Of a stretch of 64,000 nucleotides of DNA, positions 19,926 to 28,932 are shown piece by piece. The stretch lies in contig NZ_CP037922.1 in assembly GCF_004355185.1 (NCBI RefSeq), forward strand, positions 3,752,001 through 3,816,000. The letters are read 5' to 3'. Each line of letters starts with the position of its first letter. Position 1 is the stretch's first letter. The DNA comes from Hymenobacter radiodurans (GTDB lineage: Bacteria; Bacteroidota; Bacteroidia; Cytophagales; Hymenobacteraceae). The notes beneath the pieces are model-generated. The model was not told the DNA's origin. It made no database searches and worked only from the letters and a program-made list of their open reading frames with translations. The translations under genes and the position numbers were made by a program.

Positions 19926-20186
19926 TTAAGCGGCAGCCAGCGAGTTCACGAACTTGGTCAGGCTCGACTTATTGTTAGCCGCCTTGTTCTTGTGAATGAT
20001 GTTCTTCTTAGCCAGACGATCTAGCATTGACGATACTTTCTTCAGCAACTCTTGGGCTTCAGTGGCATCGGTGGCAGCACGCAGCTTCTTGATAGCGGTG
20101 CGGGTAGATTTGGCCTGGTAACGGTTCAACACGCGCTTGGCTTCGTTGGAACGGATGCGCTTGAGGGCCGATTTATGATTCGCCAT
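19926..20186 (-). CDS. rpsT: 30S ribosomal protein S20
   Basis: 86 residues, very basic and Ala-rich, starting MANHKSALKRIRSNEAKRVLNRYQAKSTRT and ending in the KNIIHKNKAANNKSSLTKFVNSL stretch typical of S20. It binds 16S rRNA early in 30S assembly. It is monocistronic, with a strong consensus promoter 50-80 bases upstream. Confidence 0.97.
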   Translation of the reverse strand: MANHKSALKRIRSNEAKRVLNRYQAKSTRTAIKKLRAATDATEAQELLKKVSSMLDRLAKKNIIHKNKAANNKSSLTKFVNSLAAA

Positions 20187-20235
20187 GGTATGGAAATAGT
20201 GACGTTCTGCTCGATTTAAATTTCAGTTCGGGTGG

Positions 20236-20266
20236 CAAAGGTAAGGCTTTGGATGGAAATACCAAA
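20236..20266 (-). promoter_or_regulatory. Consensus Bacteroidota promoter of rpsT
   Basis: On the minus strand TTTG (20266-20263) is followed by a 19-base spacer and TACCTTTG (20243-20236). Both boxes and the spacing match the TTTG-N19-TAnnTTTG consensus. Confidence 0.7.
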
Positions 20267-20454
20267 TAGCTCCCTCTCACTTTTGCTCCTTGTTGAAGCA
20301 ATTAACGAATAGCGCGCCTCTTTTAAAGCTTTGTCTAACCCGACAGTAATGGTATGCATGACGAACTTTTTTCTGCGTTTATACTTTAGGAAGTGATTTT
20401 TGTCTATTTTAGAGTAACACCGCCGGGCAAACACCATTCTATACCTTTTTGGTC

Positions 20455-21441
20455 ATGCCGCTTATTCAACACTCGCGCTATCAGCCGCCGTTTTACATGT
20501 TTAACGGCCATTTGCAGACCATTGTGCCCAGCCTGTGGCGCACAGTACCCGATGTACGTTACCAGCGCGAACGGGTGGAAACCGACGATGGTGACTTCTT
20601 AGACCTTGACTGGTCGAGAGTGACGGAAGGGAAAGCGGCTGACACGTTGACCATCGTCTCGCATGGGCTGGAGGGTGACGCTGGCCGGCCGTATGTGCGT
20701 GGTATGGTACGAGCTATCAACCGCGCTGGCTTTGATGCCTTGGCGTGGAACTACCGCAGCTGCAGTGGCGAAATGAACCGGCTGCTCCGCTCCTATCACC
20801 TCGGCGACACCGATGACCTTGACTTCGTAGTGCGCTACGCCCTAGGCGTTGGTCATTACAAGCGACTATATCTCACTGGTTTTTCTGCCGGCGGCAACGT
20901 GACCTTAAAATATTTGGGGGAAAAGGCTGACCGTGTACCTGCTCAGGTACAGCGCGCTGCTGTGTTTTCAGTACCAACTGATTTGAAGTCCAGTTCTCAG
21001 CACATTGCCCGCCCCGAAAACCGGGTGTATCTGAACCGGTTTTTAAAAACGCTACGCGCTAAGATGCGCCAAAAGGCTGAATTACTGCCAGGACAAGTGG
21101 ATATTGAAAACTTAGAGGAGCTACGCGACTTTGTGCAGTTTGATGACCGCTTTACAGCTCCTATGCACGGCTTCAAATCGGCTGATGATTACTATGAGCA
21201 TTCCAGTTCAGGGCGCTATATCGAGCATATTCGGGTGCCTACCCTTATTGTGAATGCCGAAAACGACCCATTTTTGCCCCCCGCCTGCTTCCCCCGCGAC
21301 GCGGCCGCAAATAGTCAATTCGTGTTTTTGGAAACGCCTCGTGAGGGTGGCCATGTAGGGTTCCCCGAGGGTACGCCGGATGGCAACTACTATTCGGAGC
21401 GCCGCGCTATTGAGTTTCTGACTGCGGAAGTGCCAGCGTAA
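20455..21441 (+). CDS. Alpha/beta-fold hydrolase, YheT family
   Basis: 328 residues. ATG at 20455 starts MPLIQHSRYQPPFYMFNGHLQTIVPSLW, matching the YheT N-terminus (NGHLQTI). The nucleophile elbow is GFSAGGN. Asp in NAENDPFLPP and His in EGGHVGF complete a hydrolase triad. Family members are esterase-like with unknown physiological substrate. It is convergent with rsmG. Confidence 0.85.
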   Translation: MPLIQHSRYQPPFYMFNGHLQTIVPSLWRTVPDVRYQRERVETDDGDFLDLDWSRVTEGKAADTLTIVSHGLEGDAGRPYVRGMVRAINRAGFDALAWNYRSCSGEMNRLLRSYHLGDTDDLDFVVRYALGVGHYKRLYLTGFSAGGNVTLKYLGEKADRVPAQVQRAAVFSVPTDLKSSSQHIARPENRVYLNRFLKTLRAKMRQKAELLPGQVDIENLEELRDFVQFDDRFTAPMHGFKSADDYYEHSSSGRYIEHIRVPTLIVNAENDPFLPPACFPRDAAANSQFVFLETPREGGHVGFPEGTPDGNYYSERRAIEFLTAEVPA

Positions 21442-21462
21442 GCAAGATGAAGTGCTTTACAC

Positions 21463-22085
21463 CTATACTGTAGTTGCGGGCACAAAAACGACTTTCTTCG
21501 TCTCGAAAAACTCTTCCTTGAAATAGTCGCTTAGGTCAAATAAAGTGGCAGGCAGGCCTGCTTCGGCTATTTCTTCCGCCAAATCGCCACCTTTCAAATA
21601 ATATAAGCCGCTGGTAGCATCGCCGGTGCGCTTGTAGCGCTGGGCAATCCAGGTGTGAAAGGTGGCTAAGCGTGCCACGGCTCGGCTCACCACGTAATCA
21701 AACTTTGGGCGAACTTGTTCGGCCCGCGTCTGCTCAGCCGTGACATTCGTCAGATGAAGGGCCAGCGCCATTTCCTGCACCGCGTGAATCTTTTTGCCGA
21801 TACTATCGACGAGGTGAAATTTCACTTCGGGAAATAGGATAGCTAGCGGCAAGCCCGGCAGGCCGCCCCCGTACCTACATCCAGAACAGAGCTACCAGAC
21901 GTGAATTCTACCACCTTCGCAATACCCAAGGAGTGCAGAATATGGCGCTCCACTAAGTTTTCTACATCAGTGCGCGCCACAAGATTCAGGCGCTCATTCC
22001 AGCTTTTGAACTCCACTTCGAGTTGCTGAAAACGCTGACGCTGCTGGTCGGTAAGGTGCGGAAAGTAGTGCTGAATCAGGTCCAT
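21463..22085 (-). pseudogene. rsmG: 16S rRNA (guanine-N7) methyltransferase RsmG, frameshifted
   Basis: The first half (MDLIQHYFPHLTDQQRQRFQQLEVEFKSWNERLNLVAR... VLDVGTG) and second half (PLAILFPEVKFHLVDSIGKK... VVSRAVARL) are in different frames. Adding one G to the five-G run at 21866-21870 rebuilds the SAM-binding glycine loop VGTGGGLPGLPLAILFPEV and gives a normal-length RsmG of about 208 residues from ATG 22085. RsmG methylates G527 of 16S rRNA; loss is tolerated and is known to give low-level streptomycin resistance in other bacteria. The break may be a consensus error. Confidence 0.88.
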
Positions 22086-22155
22086 GAGAACAAAACTACG
22101 ATGCTTGCCCATGTAGTACTACCACTTTTTGTTGTGGCACCACATGTTTGTAACC

Positions 22156-22192
22156 AAAAAAGCCCCCAGAAAATATCTGGGGGGCTTTTTTT
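22156..22192. terminator. Bidirectional terminator between rsmG and the ECF sigma gene
   Basis: AAAAAAGCCCCCAGA pairs with TCTGGGGGGCTTTTTT around a 5-nt loop. The left arm has five C, the right six G. It overlaps the last two bases of the sigma gene stop codon and contains the window-wide GC-tract word. Confidence 0.85.
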
Positions 22193-22814
22193 AGATGATG
22201 TGCTTCTTGTTCTTCACCATGTCATAGAGCAACTCGCGGGCACGGTGCAGCTGGGCTTTTACCGTACCGAGCGGGGCTTTTAGCTCGGTAGCAATTTCTT
22301 CGTAGCTCAGCTCATCGAAGTAGCGCAGGGTTACGAGGCGCTGATATTTGTCGGGCAGCCGCGACACCACGTGCTGCATGATTTCGATCTTTTGGTTCTT
22401 GATGGCCGACTCCTGCGGGTTCAGGTTCTGGTCGCGGAAGTCAATCGTGATTTCGTCGCCGTTGTCAATCTTGATGGCCGAGTCAATCGACATCGTCTTG
22501 ATCTTATTCTTGCGAATAAAGTCGATGCAGTTGTTGGTGGCGATGCGAAACAGCCAGGTACTGAAGGCGTACTCGGGGTTGAACTTGTGCAGGTTGCGAA
22601 ATGCTTTGGCAAATGCCTCAATGGTTAAGTCCTCGGCATCGTCGGGGTTGCGTACCATCTTCAGCACTACATGGTACACGGGCTTCTTGTAAATCTGCAT
22701 CAACTCGGCGTAGGCTTTTTCGTCGCCCTGCTCAACGGCGGCCCGAATTAGCTTGAAGTCATGCTTAGCTTTGGCGGAGAATTGTTTCTGTATTTCCTGG
22801 TTGTTTACTTCCAT
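22191..22814 (-). CDS. ECF (RpoE-like) sigma-70 factor
   Basis: 207 residues. Region 2 is KAYAELMQIYKKPVYHVVLKMVRNPDDAEDLTIEAFAKAFRNL...STWLFRIATNNCIDFIRK; region 4 is LPDKYQRLVTLRYFDELSYEEIATELKAPLGTVKAQLHRARELL. The strongly conserved sequence and absence of an adjacent anti-sigma gene resemble the widespread Bacteroidota SigW-like ECF factors. It starts within the last 10 bases of the glycosyltransferase gene, so the two are probably cotranscribed. Confidence 0.92.
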   Translation of the reverse strand: MEVNNQEIQKQFSAKAKHDFKLIRAAVEQGDEKAYAELMQIYKKPVYHVVLKMVRNPDDAEDLTIEAFAKAFRNLHKFNPEYAFSTWLFRIATNNCIDFIRKNKIKTMSIDSAIKIDNGDEITIDFRDQNLNPQESAIKNQKIEIMQHVVSRLPDKYQRLVTLRYFDELSYEEIATELKAPLGTVKAQLHRARELLYDMVKNKKHII

Positions 22815-23928
22815 CGGAGGGTGCGGTAGAGGAACAGTGAAATTCCCAGAGCGAGATAATTAAAAAAATAAACTGCGTCGAGGACTGGTAACAGCCAAAA
22901 AGGCAGACGGTCGGCTAAATGACGGCCGAGCCGCGCGTAGGTTGCGCTAATCGCTCCCGTCCGCACCGCCCATATAACCGCCAAAGGTATCCAATCGGGC
23001 CGGGAAAACACGAGCAAAGTTGCTGTGAAATAAAAAGAAGATTAGTGCCAATAAACGTTCCAATTCGGACCTGATCTTTCCATGAATAGCGCGGCCCGGC
23101 CGACAAATGACGGCGCTTTTGCCGCCACCACGCCGCCCACGTTTGGGCCGGCCAACTCACGGTTTGAGCCGCTAGTTGTACTTGCACTGCCACGCGCTGC
23201 CCTTGCGCCACGGCGTCCTGCACCAGCAAGTCGTCGTCGCCGCCCAAGCGCCGCAAGTGAGAAGCAAATCCTTTGGTAGCTTGAAAACAGCTTTTGGTAT
23301 AAGCTAGGTTTCGACCCACTCCCATATAGGGATTACCACGCCACGCGAACGACAGATACTGTGCTCCGGTCAGCAAGGTTTCAAACCGAATCAGCTTATT
23401 TAAAAACCCTGGGCCTGACGCGTATCCTGAGTACCCAAGCACAATATCGGCGGGCTGCGCAAAGCCACTTTGCATGGATTTGATCCACTGATTTGTAGCA
23501 GGCCAGCAGTCAGCATCGGTAAAGAGCAACTGCTCGTATCGGGCGGCTTTTATACCCAATGTAAGGGCATACTTCTTCGGCGAAAGCTCGGCTGGCGTAT
23601 TTAATACGGATACTAAGCGTACGTGCGGGTAAATCTGGGTGAATTGCTGAATCAAGCTGGCGGTACCATCGATCGAGCGGTCGTCAACCAGAATTACCTC
23701 AAAGCCTGCTGGGTAGTCTTGCTGTAGCAAGAGCGGCAGCAACCGGCGTAGGTTTTCCACCTCATTGTGAGCACACACTACCACCGAAACAGGCGCCGCC
23801 GCCACTTCATCAGGCGCAGCCAAAATGGGGCGACTAATAAAGGATAGAAAATAATAGCCGGCGTAGTAGAGCTGAACCAGCGCACAAGCCAGCAACAGCC
23901 AGACCGCGGGCGAAAAAGGCAGGGACAA
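22805..23928 (-). pseudogene. Membrane glycosyltransferase family 2, frameshifted
   Basis: The N-terminal hydrophobic anchor is followed by a GT2 domain: VVVCAHNEVENLRRLL, VILVDDRSIDGT, LFTDADCWP (metal-binding DxD), and the later RRLGGDDDLLVQDAVAQG and WWRQKRRHLSAG (QxxRW-like). The frame breaks in the C-terminal membrane region; restoring one base in the five-A run at 23032-23036 (plus strand) joins it to LLVFSRPDWIPLAVIWAVR... FFNYLALGISLFLYRTLRW, giving 374 residues with two further membrane segments. It probably adds sugar to a lipid or polysaccharide at the inner membrane; the acceptor is unknown. Confidence 0.85.
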
Positions 23929-24045
23929 GGCGCGGAGGGTCAGTGGGGGGCAAAATTAGGTATTAATCACGGGCAGCGGGCTACCTTTGCAGATTCTACC
24001 GTCGTTTCCCGCCAACGCTCGCCGGAAACCCCTCTTAGTGATTAG

Positions 24046-25176
24046 ATGACCTTCGATTTAGTAACCCACGATCCGCAGACCAAAGCCCGCGCCGGCGTGG
24101 TGCATACCGCCCACGGCGCCATCGAGACGCCGATTTTTATGCCCGTTGGTACGGCCGGCACCGTGAAAGCCGTGCAGCAGCGTGACCTCACCAACGACGT
24201 ACAAGCCCAGATTATCCTCGGCAATACCTACCATCTGTACCTGCGGCCTGGCCTCGACATCTTGCGCCAAGCTGGCGGCCTACACAAATTCAACGGTTGG
24301 GACCGGCCTATTCTGACTGACAGCGGTGGCTATCAGGTGTACTCCTTAAGTAACACTCGCAAGATTAAGGAGGAAGGCGTTAAGTTTCGCTCCCACATTG
24401 ATGGCTCTCAACATCTATTCTCGCCGGAAGGTGTCATGGACATTCAGCGCACTATCGGGGCCGATATTATCATGGCTTTCGATGAGTGCACGCCGTGGCC
24501 CTGTGAGTACGACTACGCTCGCCGCTCCCTAGATATGACGCACCGTTGGCTCACGCGCTGCATTCAGCGCTTCGACAGCACCGAAGGCCACTACGGTTAC
24601 GAGCAAACGCTTTTCCCTATTGTACAGGGCAGCACCTTTAAAGATCTGCGCATCAAATCAGCGGAGTTTATAGCTGAGCAAGGCCGCGAGGGCAATGCCA
24701 TCGGTGGCTTGAGCGTGGGCGAGCCCGCCGAACTGATGTATGAGATGACCGAGCTGGTCTGTGATATTTTGCCCCCCGACAAGCCCCGTTACCTCATGGG
24801 CGTGGGTACGCCGGCCAATATCTTGGAAAACATCGCGCTCGGCGTGGATATGTTCGACTGTGTGATGCCCACTCGCAATGCCCGTAATGGCATGCTGTTC
24901 ACCACGCAAGGCATCATCAACATCACCAATAAGAAATGGGCGACTGACTTTGAGCCGATTGATGCTGAACTTGGTGGCTACGTGAGTACGTTTTATACGC
25001 GGGCTTACGTTCGGCATTTATTCCAGAGCCAGGAAATGCTCGGCCCGCAGATTGCCTCTATTCACAACCTCACTTTTTACCTCTGGCTGGTAAAGCAAGC
25101 GCGCGCCCACATCATCGCTGGCACCTTCCGGGAGTGGAAGGAGAAAATGGTGAAACAGGTAATGACCCGATTATAA
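24046..25176 (+). CDS. tgt: Queuine tRNA-ribosyltransferase without zinc cysteines
   Basis: 376 residues with the TGT barrel motifs TPIFMPVGTAGTVKAV, TDSGGYQVYSL, GGLSVGEP and DCVMPTRNARNG (the catalytic Asp region). It exchanges G34 for a queuosine precursor in tRNAs for Asn, Asp, His and Tyr. In Escherichia coli the zinc site is CxCxxC plus His; here the aligned stretch reads ELGGYVSTFYTRAY, so all three Cys are replaced, while the His of IHNL is kept. I recall the same loss in other Bacteroidota homologues, so it is probably a lineage trait. It is followed closely by the permease gene. Confidence 0.95.
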   Translation: MTFDLVTHDPQTKARAGVVHTAHGAIETPIFMPVGTAGTVKAVQQRDLTNDVQAQIILGNTYHLYLRPGLDILRQAGGLHKFNGWDRPILTDSGGYQVYSLSNTRKIKEEGVKFRSHIDGSQHLFSPEGVMDIQRTIGADIIMAFDECTPWPCEYDYARRSLDMTHRWLTRCIQRFDSTEGHYGYEQTLFPIVQGSTFKDLRIKSAEFIAEQGREGNAIGGLSVGEPAELMYEMTELVCDILPPDKPRYLMGVGTPANILENIALGVDMFDCVMPTRNARNGMLFTTQGIINITNKKWATDFEPIDAELGGYVSTFYTRAYVRHLFQSQEMLGPQIASIHNLTFYLWLVKQARAHIIAGTFREWKEKMVKQVMTRL

Positions 25177-25251
25177 GTTTGTATTTCGTTGCTCGTGCTG
25201 AGTAGGAATACCTAGCTGATCATCCACGAAAACACATTAACGCAACTCGAA

Positions 25252-26328
25252 GTGAAGCTTCTCGATAAGTACATCCTCAAAAAATTCCTGACCGCGTTTC
25301 TGTTCACGGTTGTGATGTTGGTGGCTGTAATTTGTGTGATCGACTTCACGGAGAAGAACGACGATTTTATCAAGCATAATCTGGCTGCCAAGACGATTAT
25401 CCTTGATTATTACGTCAATCTGTTCCCCTATTTCGCCAATCTACTCTCGCCCATTACGGTATTTATTGCCGTCGTTTTCGTAACGGCGCAGCTCGCGTCG
25501 CGCACTGAAATTGTGGCAATTCTGGCCAGTGGAATTAGTTTTCCGCGGCTCTTGGTGCCGTATGTAATGGGGGGCGTTATTATCGGCGTAGCCACATTTG
25601 GGCTGATCGGTTGGGTGATTCCGATTACCAGTAAAACGCGGGTGGAGTTCGAGCGCAAATACACCAAGCGGCAGTTTCGCTTCGATCAGCGCAACGTGCA
25701 TATTAAAGTGGGACCACGCAGCTACGCCTATATGGAGAGTTACGATAACACCAATAATATTGGTTACCGCTTCGCGCTGGAGGACATTGAGGGCACTACG
25801 CTCAAGCGTCGCCTCACCGCCGACGCCATTACTTGGGATTCGGTAAAACGTGCCTGGCGCCTCTCACCCCAACTGGTCCGCATCTTCGATGGCCAGAACG
25901 AAAGCCTCAAGTCCTACCCGGCCCGCGACACCACGCTCAACCTCTATCCTAAGGACTTTGCCAGCACCTATCGCCTGGCCGAAACGCTTACGTTGCCCGA
26001 GTTGAACCGATTTATTCAGCAGAAAATCGACCGCGGCGCCAGCGACACCCAAACGTATTTGAGCGAGAAGTACGAGCGCTACGCCTACCCATTTGCCATC
26101 CTTATTCTGACCGTTATCGGCGTTATTCTGAGCGCGGGTAAGTCGCGTAGTGGCGTGGGGGGCAAAATTGCGCTGGGCTTCGTGCTGGCTTTCATCTTCA
26201 TCATCTTCGTGATTCTGAGCCGCAATTTGGCTGCTGTCGGGTCGCTGTCGCCTCTGCTGGCAGCCTGGATTCCCAGCATGGTGTTCTCCGTCATCGGGTT
26301 AGTCCTGTATAGGTTGGTGCCGAAATAG
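25252..26328 (+). CDS. LptF/LptG (YjgP/YjgQ) family permease
   Basis: 358 residues starting with GTG at 25252. It has the family topology: membrane helices near residues 12-35, 60-85 and 100-125, a periplasmic beta-jellyroll region, then three C-terminal helices. The opening MKLLDKYILKKFLTAFLFTVV matches the coupling-helix start of LptF/G. These permeases extract lipopolysaccharide with the LptB ATPase. Bacteroidota often carry the two permease genes apart, so F versus G is not assigned. It probably shares a transcript with tgt (75-base gap). Confidence 0.9.
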   Translation: MKLLDKYILKKFLTAFLFTVVMLVAVICVIDFTEKNDDFIKHNLAAKTIILDYYVNLFPYFANLLSPITVFIAVVFVTAQLASRTEIVAILASGISFPRLLVPYVMGGVIIGVATFGLIGWVIPITSKTRVEFERKYTKRQFRFDQRNVHIKVGPRSYAYMESYDNTNNIGYRFALEDIEGTTLKRRLTADAITWDSVKRAWRLSPQLVRIFDGQNESLKSYPARDTTLNLYPKDFASTYRLAETLTLPELNRFIQQKIDRGASDTQTYLSEKYERYAYPFAILILTVIGVILSAGKSRSGVGGKIALGFVLAFIFIIFVILSRNLAAVGSLSPLLAAWIPSMVFSVIGLVLYRLVPK

Positions 26329-26373
26329 ACAGGCTTCACCTACCCCATCACGAATAAAAAAGCCCCCCGAGAT

Positions 26374-27276
26374 ATGCTCAAAGACTACCTACGCCTACAC
26401 TTTATTGTTTTGCTGTGGGGCTTCACGGCTATTCTAGGAAAGCTTATTTCGGTGCCGCCAGTAGAGCTAGTGTTCTGGCGAACGCTGCTGGCCACTACCG
26501 GCTTGGGCCTATTGCTGACCCTCAAAAAGCAAAGCGTACGCATACCACTCGGCCAGGCGGTACGCTTGCTTAGCGTGGGCTCGTTGGTAGCTGTACACTG
26601 GATTACCTTTTTCCTCGCCGCCCGCCTTTCGTCCGTGAGTGTGTGCCTAGCCGGTATGGCAACGCTCGCTCTCTGGACCTCGCTGCTGGAGCCCCTCTTG
26701 CTGTGGCGCCGGATACGGGGCTACGAGGTTTTTCTAGGTTTGCTAACGATGGTGGGGCTTTATCTAGTGTCGCAGGCTGAGTTTGACCAATTGCTGGGGC
26801 TGGCTGTTGCTATTCTCTCGGCGGGTTTGTCAGCGCTGTTTAGTGTGCTCAATGTCAAGCTGGTGAAGCAGCACTCGCCCCTGCGCCTGACGTTTTACGA
26901 GATGATGGGTGCTTGTTTATCTATCGTGCTGTTCTTCCCGGTTTACAGCCTGTATTTTACGGAAGGCGCGGGCTTACATCTGGCTCTTGTTTCCTGGGAT
27001 TGGCTATGGCTGCTAATGCTGGCCGGCGTATGCACGGTCTACGCTTTCTCGGCCTCGATTGAGTTGATGAAGCGTTTGTCGGCTTTCGTTATCAACCTGA
27101 CTACCAACCTGGAACCTGTGTACGGCATCGTGCTGGCGGTTCTTATTTTTGGGTCGGAAGAAAAAATGTCGTTAGGCTTCTACTTGGGTACGCTTGTCAT
27201 TCTATTCAGCGTCCTCATTTATCCGGTGCTCGATCAGTGGAATCAGCGCCGCCAGCGGCCCGTCACCGTTGTATAG
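26374..27276 (+). CDS. EamA-family (DMT) transporter
   Basis: 300 residues with about ten hydrophobic helices in two EamA repeats (LLWGFTAILGKLISVPPVELVFWRTLLATTG in the first; FSVLNVKLVKQHSPLRLTFYEMMGACLS in the second). It is a drug/metabolite exporter family member in the inner membrane with unknown substrate. It begins 45 bases after the LPS permease gene, with an AAAAAAGCCCCCC word in between. Confidence 0.88.
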   Translation: MLKDYLRLHFIVLLWGFTAILGKLISVPPVELVFWRTLLATTGLGLLLTLKKQSVRIPLGQAVRLLSVGSLVAVHWITFFLAARLSSVSVCLAGMATLALWTSLLEPLLLWRRIRGYEVFLGLLTMVGLYLVSQAEFDQLLGLAVAILSAGLSALFSVLNVKLVKQHSPLRLTFYEMMGACLSIVLFFPVYSLYFTEGAGLHLALVSWDWLWLLMLAGVCTVYAFSASIELMKRLSAFVINLTTNLEPVYGIVLAVLIFGSEEKMSLGFYLGTLVILFSVLIYPVLDQWNQRRQRPVTVV

Positions 27277-27286
27277 ATCCCAGTCA

Positions 27287-28099
27287 TTACAACACGCCGC
27301 TCCACACCAAATAATCGGCTGCAACAGGCACGTTGGGGGGCATTTCGCGGCCCGGAAATAGCCCATACACCGCTGAGCCCGAACCAGATAAGCTAGCATA
27401 AGCAGCACCAGCTGCATACAACGCAGCCTTCAGCTCGCCCAGCACCGGATAATGCGGCGTCAAGGCTTCTTCAAAATCGTTGCTCACCGTATCGCGCCAC
27501 GTTTCGATAGGCTGCGCCAGACTCTCGCGCAAATCGTGGCGCGGCGTACGAGGCGTTACGCGAGAATAAGCCTCGCCTGTGCTAATGTGCAGATTGGGGT
27601 AGATAACCTTGCAGGCAACTCCTGTCAGATTAAGGTCAATTGGGGCAAATACGTCGCCTTTTTCGTGGGCAAATACGGGCTTATTCTGAATGAAGAACGC
27701 ACAGTCGCTACCTAAGCGGCGGGCGTAATTCTCCAGTATTTCGGGGGATAGTTTTAGCTCAAATAATTCGTTCAACGCCCGCAGCGCGAAAGCCGCATCA
27801 GCAGAGCCACCACCCAATCCAGCCCCAATGGGCACTATTTTGTGCAAATGCATCTGCACGGGGGGCAAATTAAAGTCGGTTCGCAGCAGTTCGTATGCTC
27901 GCCAACATAAGTTCGTGCTGGGCTCGCCAGGAATCGGAATACCCGTCAGGGCGAGAGAATCCGAATCGGCGGGTAGCACTTCCAACGCATCGCTCCACGG
28001 CAGCGGCACAAACACCGATTCGAGGTTGCGAAAGCCATCGGGCCGCAGGCCAGTGATATACAGGCCAAGGTTGAGCTTAGCATTCGGAAAAACGAGCAT
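27287..28099 (-). CDS. ispE: 4-diphosphocytidyl-2-C-methyl-D-erythritol kinase
   Basis: 270 residues, GHMP kinase fold: the N-terminal FPNAKLNLGLYITGLRPDGFRNLE and ATP-binding VPIGAGLGGGSADAAFALR, plus the late SLSGSGSAVYGLF. It phosphorylates CDP-methylerythritol in the non-mevalonate isoprenoid pathway. It is convergent with the EamA gene. Confidence 0.96.
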   Translation of the reverse strand: MLVFPNAKLNLGLYITGLRPDGFRNLESVFVPLPWSDALEVLPADSDSLALTGIPIPGEPSTNLCWRAYELLRTDFNLPPVQMHLHKIVPIGAGLGGGSADAAFALRALNELFELKLSPEILENYARRLGSDCAFFIQNKPVFAHEKGDVFAPIDLNLTGVACKVIYPNLHISTGEAYSRVTPRTPRHDLRESLAQPIETWRDTVSNDFEEALTPHYPVLGELKAALYAAGAAYASLSGSGSAVYGLFPGREMPPNVPVAADYLVWSGVL

Positions 28100-28272
28100 A
28101 GAAAGTAGCGTAGGCGTTGTCTGTTGGGTTTAGTAGGTGGCAGGGGCAGATTTTCTGCTTCCCTATTCCTGTTATAAATCACCCAAAGCCCAAACCTAGC
28201 GCAAACCACGAAAGCATCCGCTACGAACGCCTCAGAAAACGATAAATTTGCCTCAACTCAACCTATTGATTC

Positions 28273-28932
28273 ATGTCTCACCCGCCGCCTACCGATTGGT
28301 ACCAAGCCTGGGGCAAGCGCCTACTCGATGTGGTGCTGGCCGCGCCGCTGCTGGTGGCCACGCTGCCAATTCTGCTGCTGGCGGGGGGCTTTTTGGCGGT
28401 GCAGAACGGGGGGCAATTTCTGTTTCGGCAGCAGCGGCCCGGCCTTCATGGGGGGCTTTTTTGGCTGTATAAACTGCAAACCATGACCAGCCAGCGCGAT
28501 GCTCATGGTCAGCTTTTGCCCGATGCGGCGCGATTGCCGCGCCTGGGTCGCTGGCTGCGCGCTACTTCCATCGATGAGCTACCACAACTCTGGAACGTGC
28601 TGCGCGGCGACCTTAGCCTAGTAGGCCCGCGGCCGTTGTTGCCAGAGTATCTGCCGCTGTATTCCCCCGAGCAGGCCCGCCGCCACAGCGTACGCCCCGG
28701 CCTGACGGGCTGGGCACAGGTAAATGGGCGCAACGCCATTAGCTGGGAGCAGAAATTCGTTTACGATGTCTGGTACGTTGAACGCGTATCTTGGCGCCTC
28801 GACCTGCTCATTTTAGCCCGCACCATGCGGCGGGTGCTTGGTGCTCAAGGCATTACTACCCCCGGCCAAGCCACCACCGAAGCCTTTCGCGGCTCCCCCG
28901 CCCCCACCATTGCCGACAACTCCCCCTCATGA
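28273..28932 (+). CDS. Undecaprenyl-phosphate sugar phosphotransferase (PglC-like)
   Basis: 219 residues with the monotopic phosphoglycosyl transferase features: an N-terminal membrane segment (LLDVVLAAPLLVATLPILLLAGGFLAV), then FLFRQQRPGLHGGLFWLYKLQTM, the DELPQLWNVLRGDLSLVGPRPLLPEYL block, and RPGLTGWAQVNGRNAISWEQKF. It would move a sugar-1-phosphate from a UDP-sugar to undecaprenyl phosphate. Its stop overlaps the start of the acetyltransferase gene (ATGA), and the neighbours suggest a diacetamido-sugar donor. Confidence 0.92.
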   Translation: MSHPPPTDWYQAWGKRLLDVVLAAPLLVATLPILLLAGGFLAVQNGGQFLFRQQRPGLHGGLFWLYKLQTMTSQRDAHGQLLPDAARLPRLGRWLRATSIDELPQLWNVLRGDLSLVGPRPLLPEYLPLYSPEQARRHSVRPGLTGWAQVNGRNAISWEQKFVYDVWYVERVSWRLDLLILARTMRRVLGAQGITTPGQATTEAFRGSPAPTIADNSPS

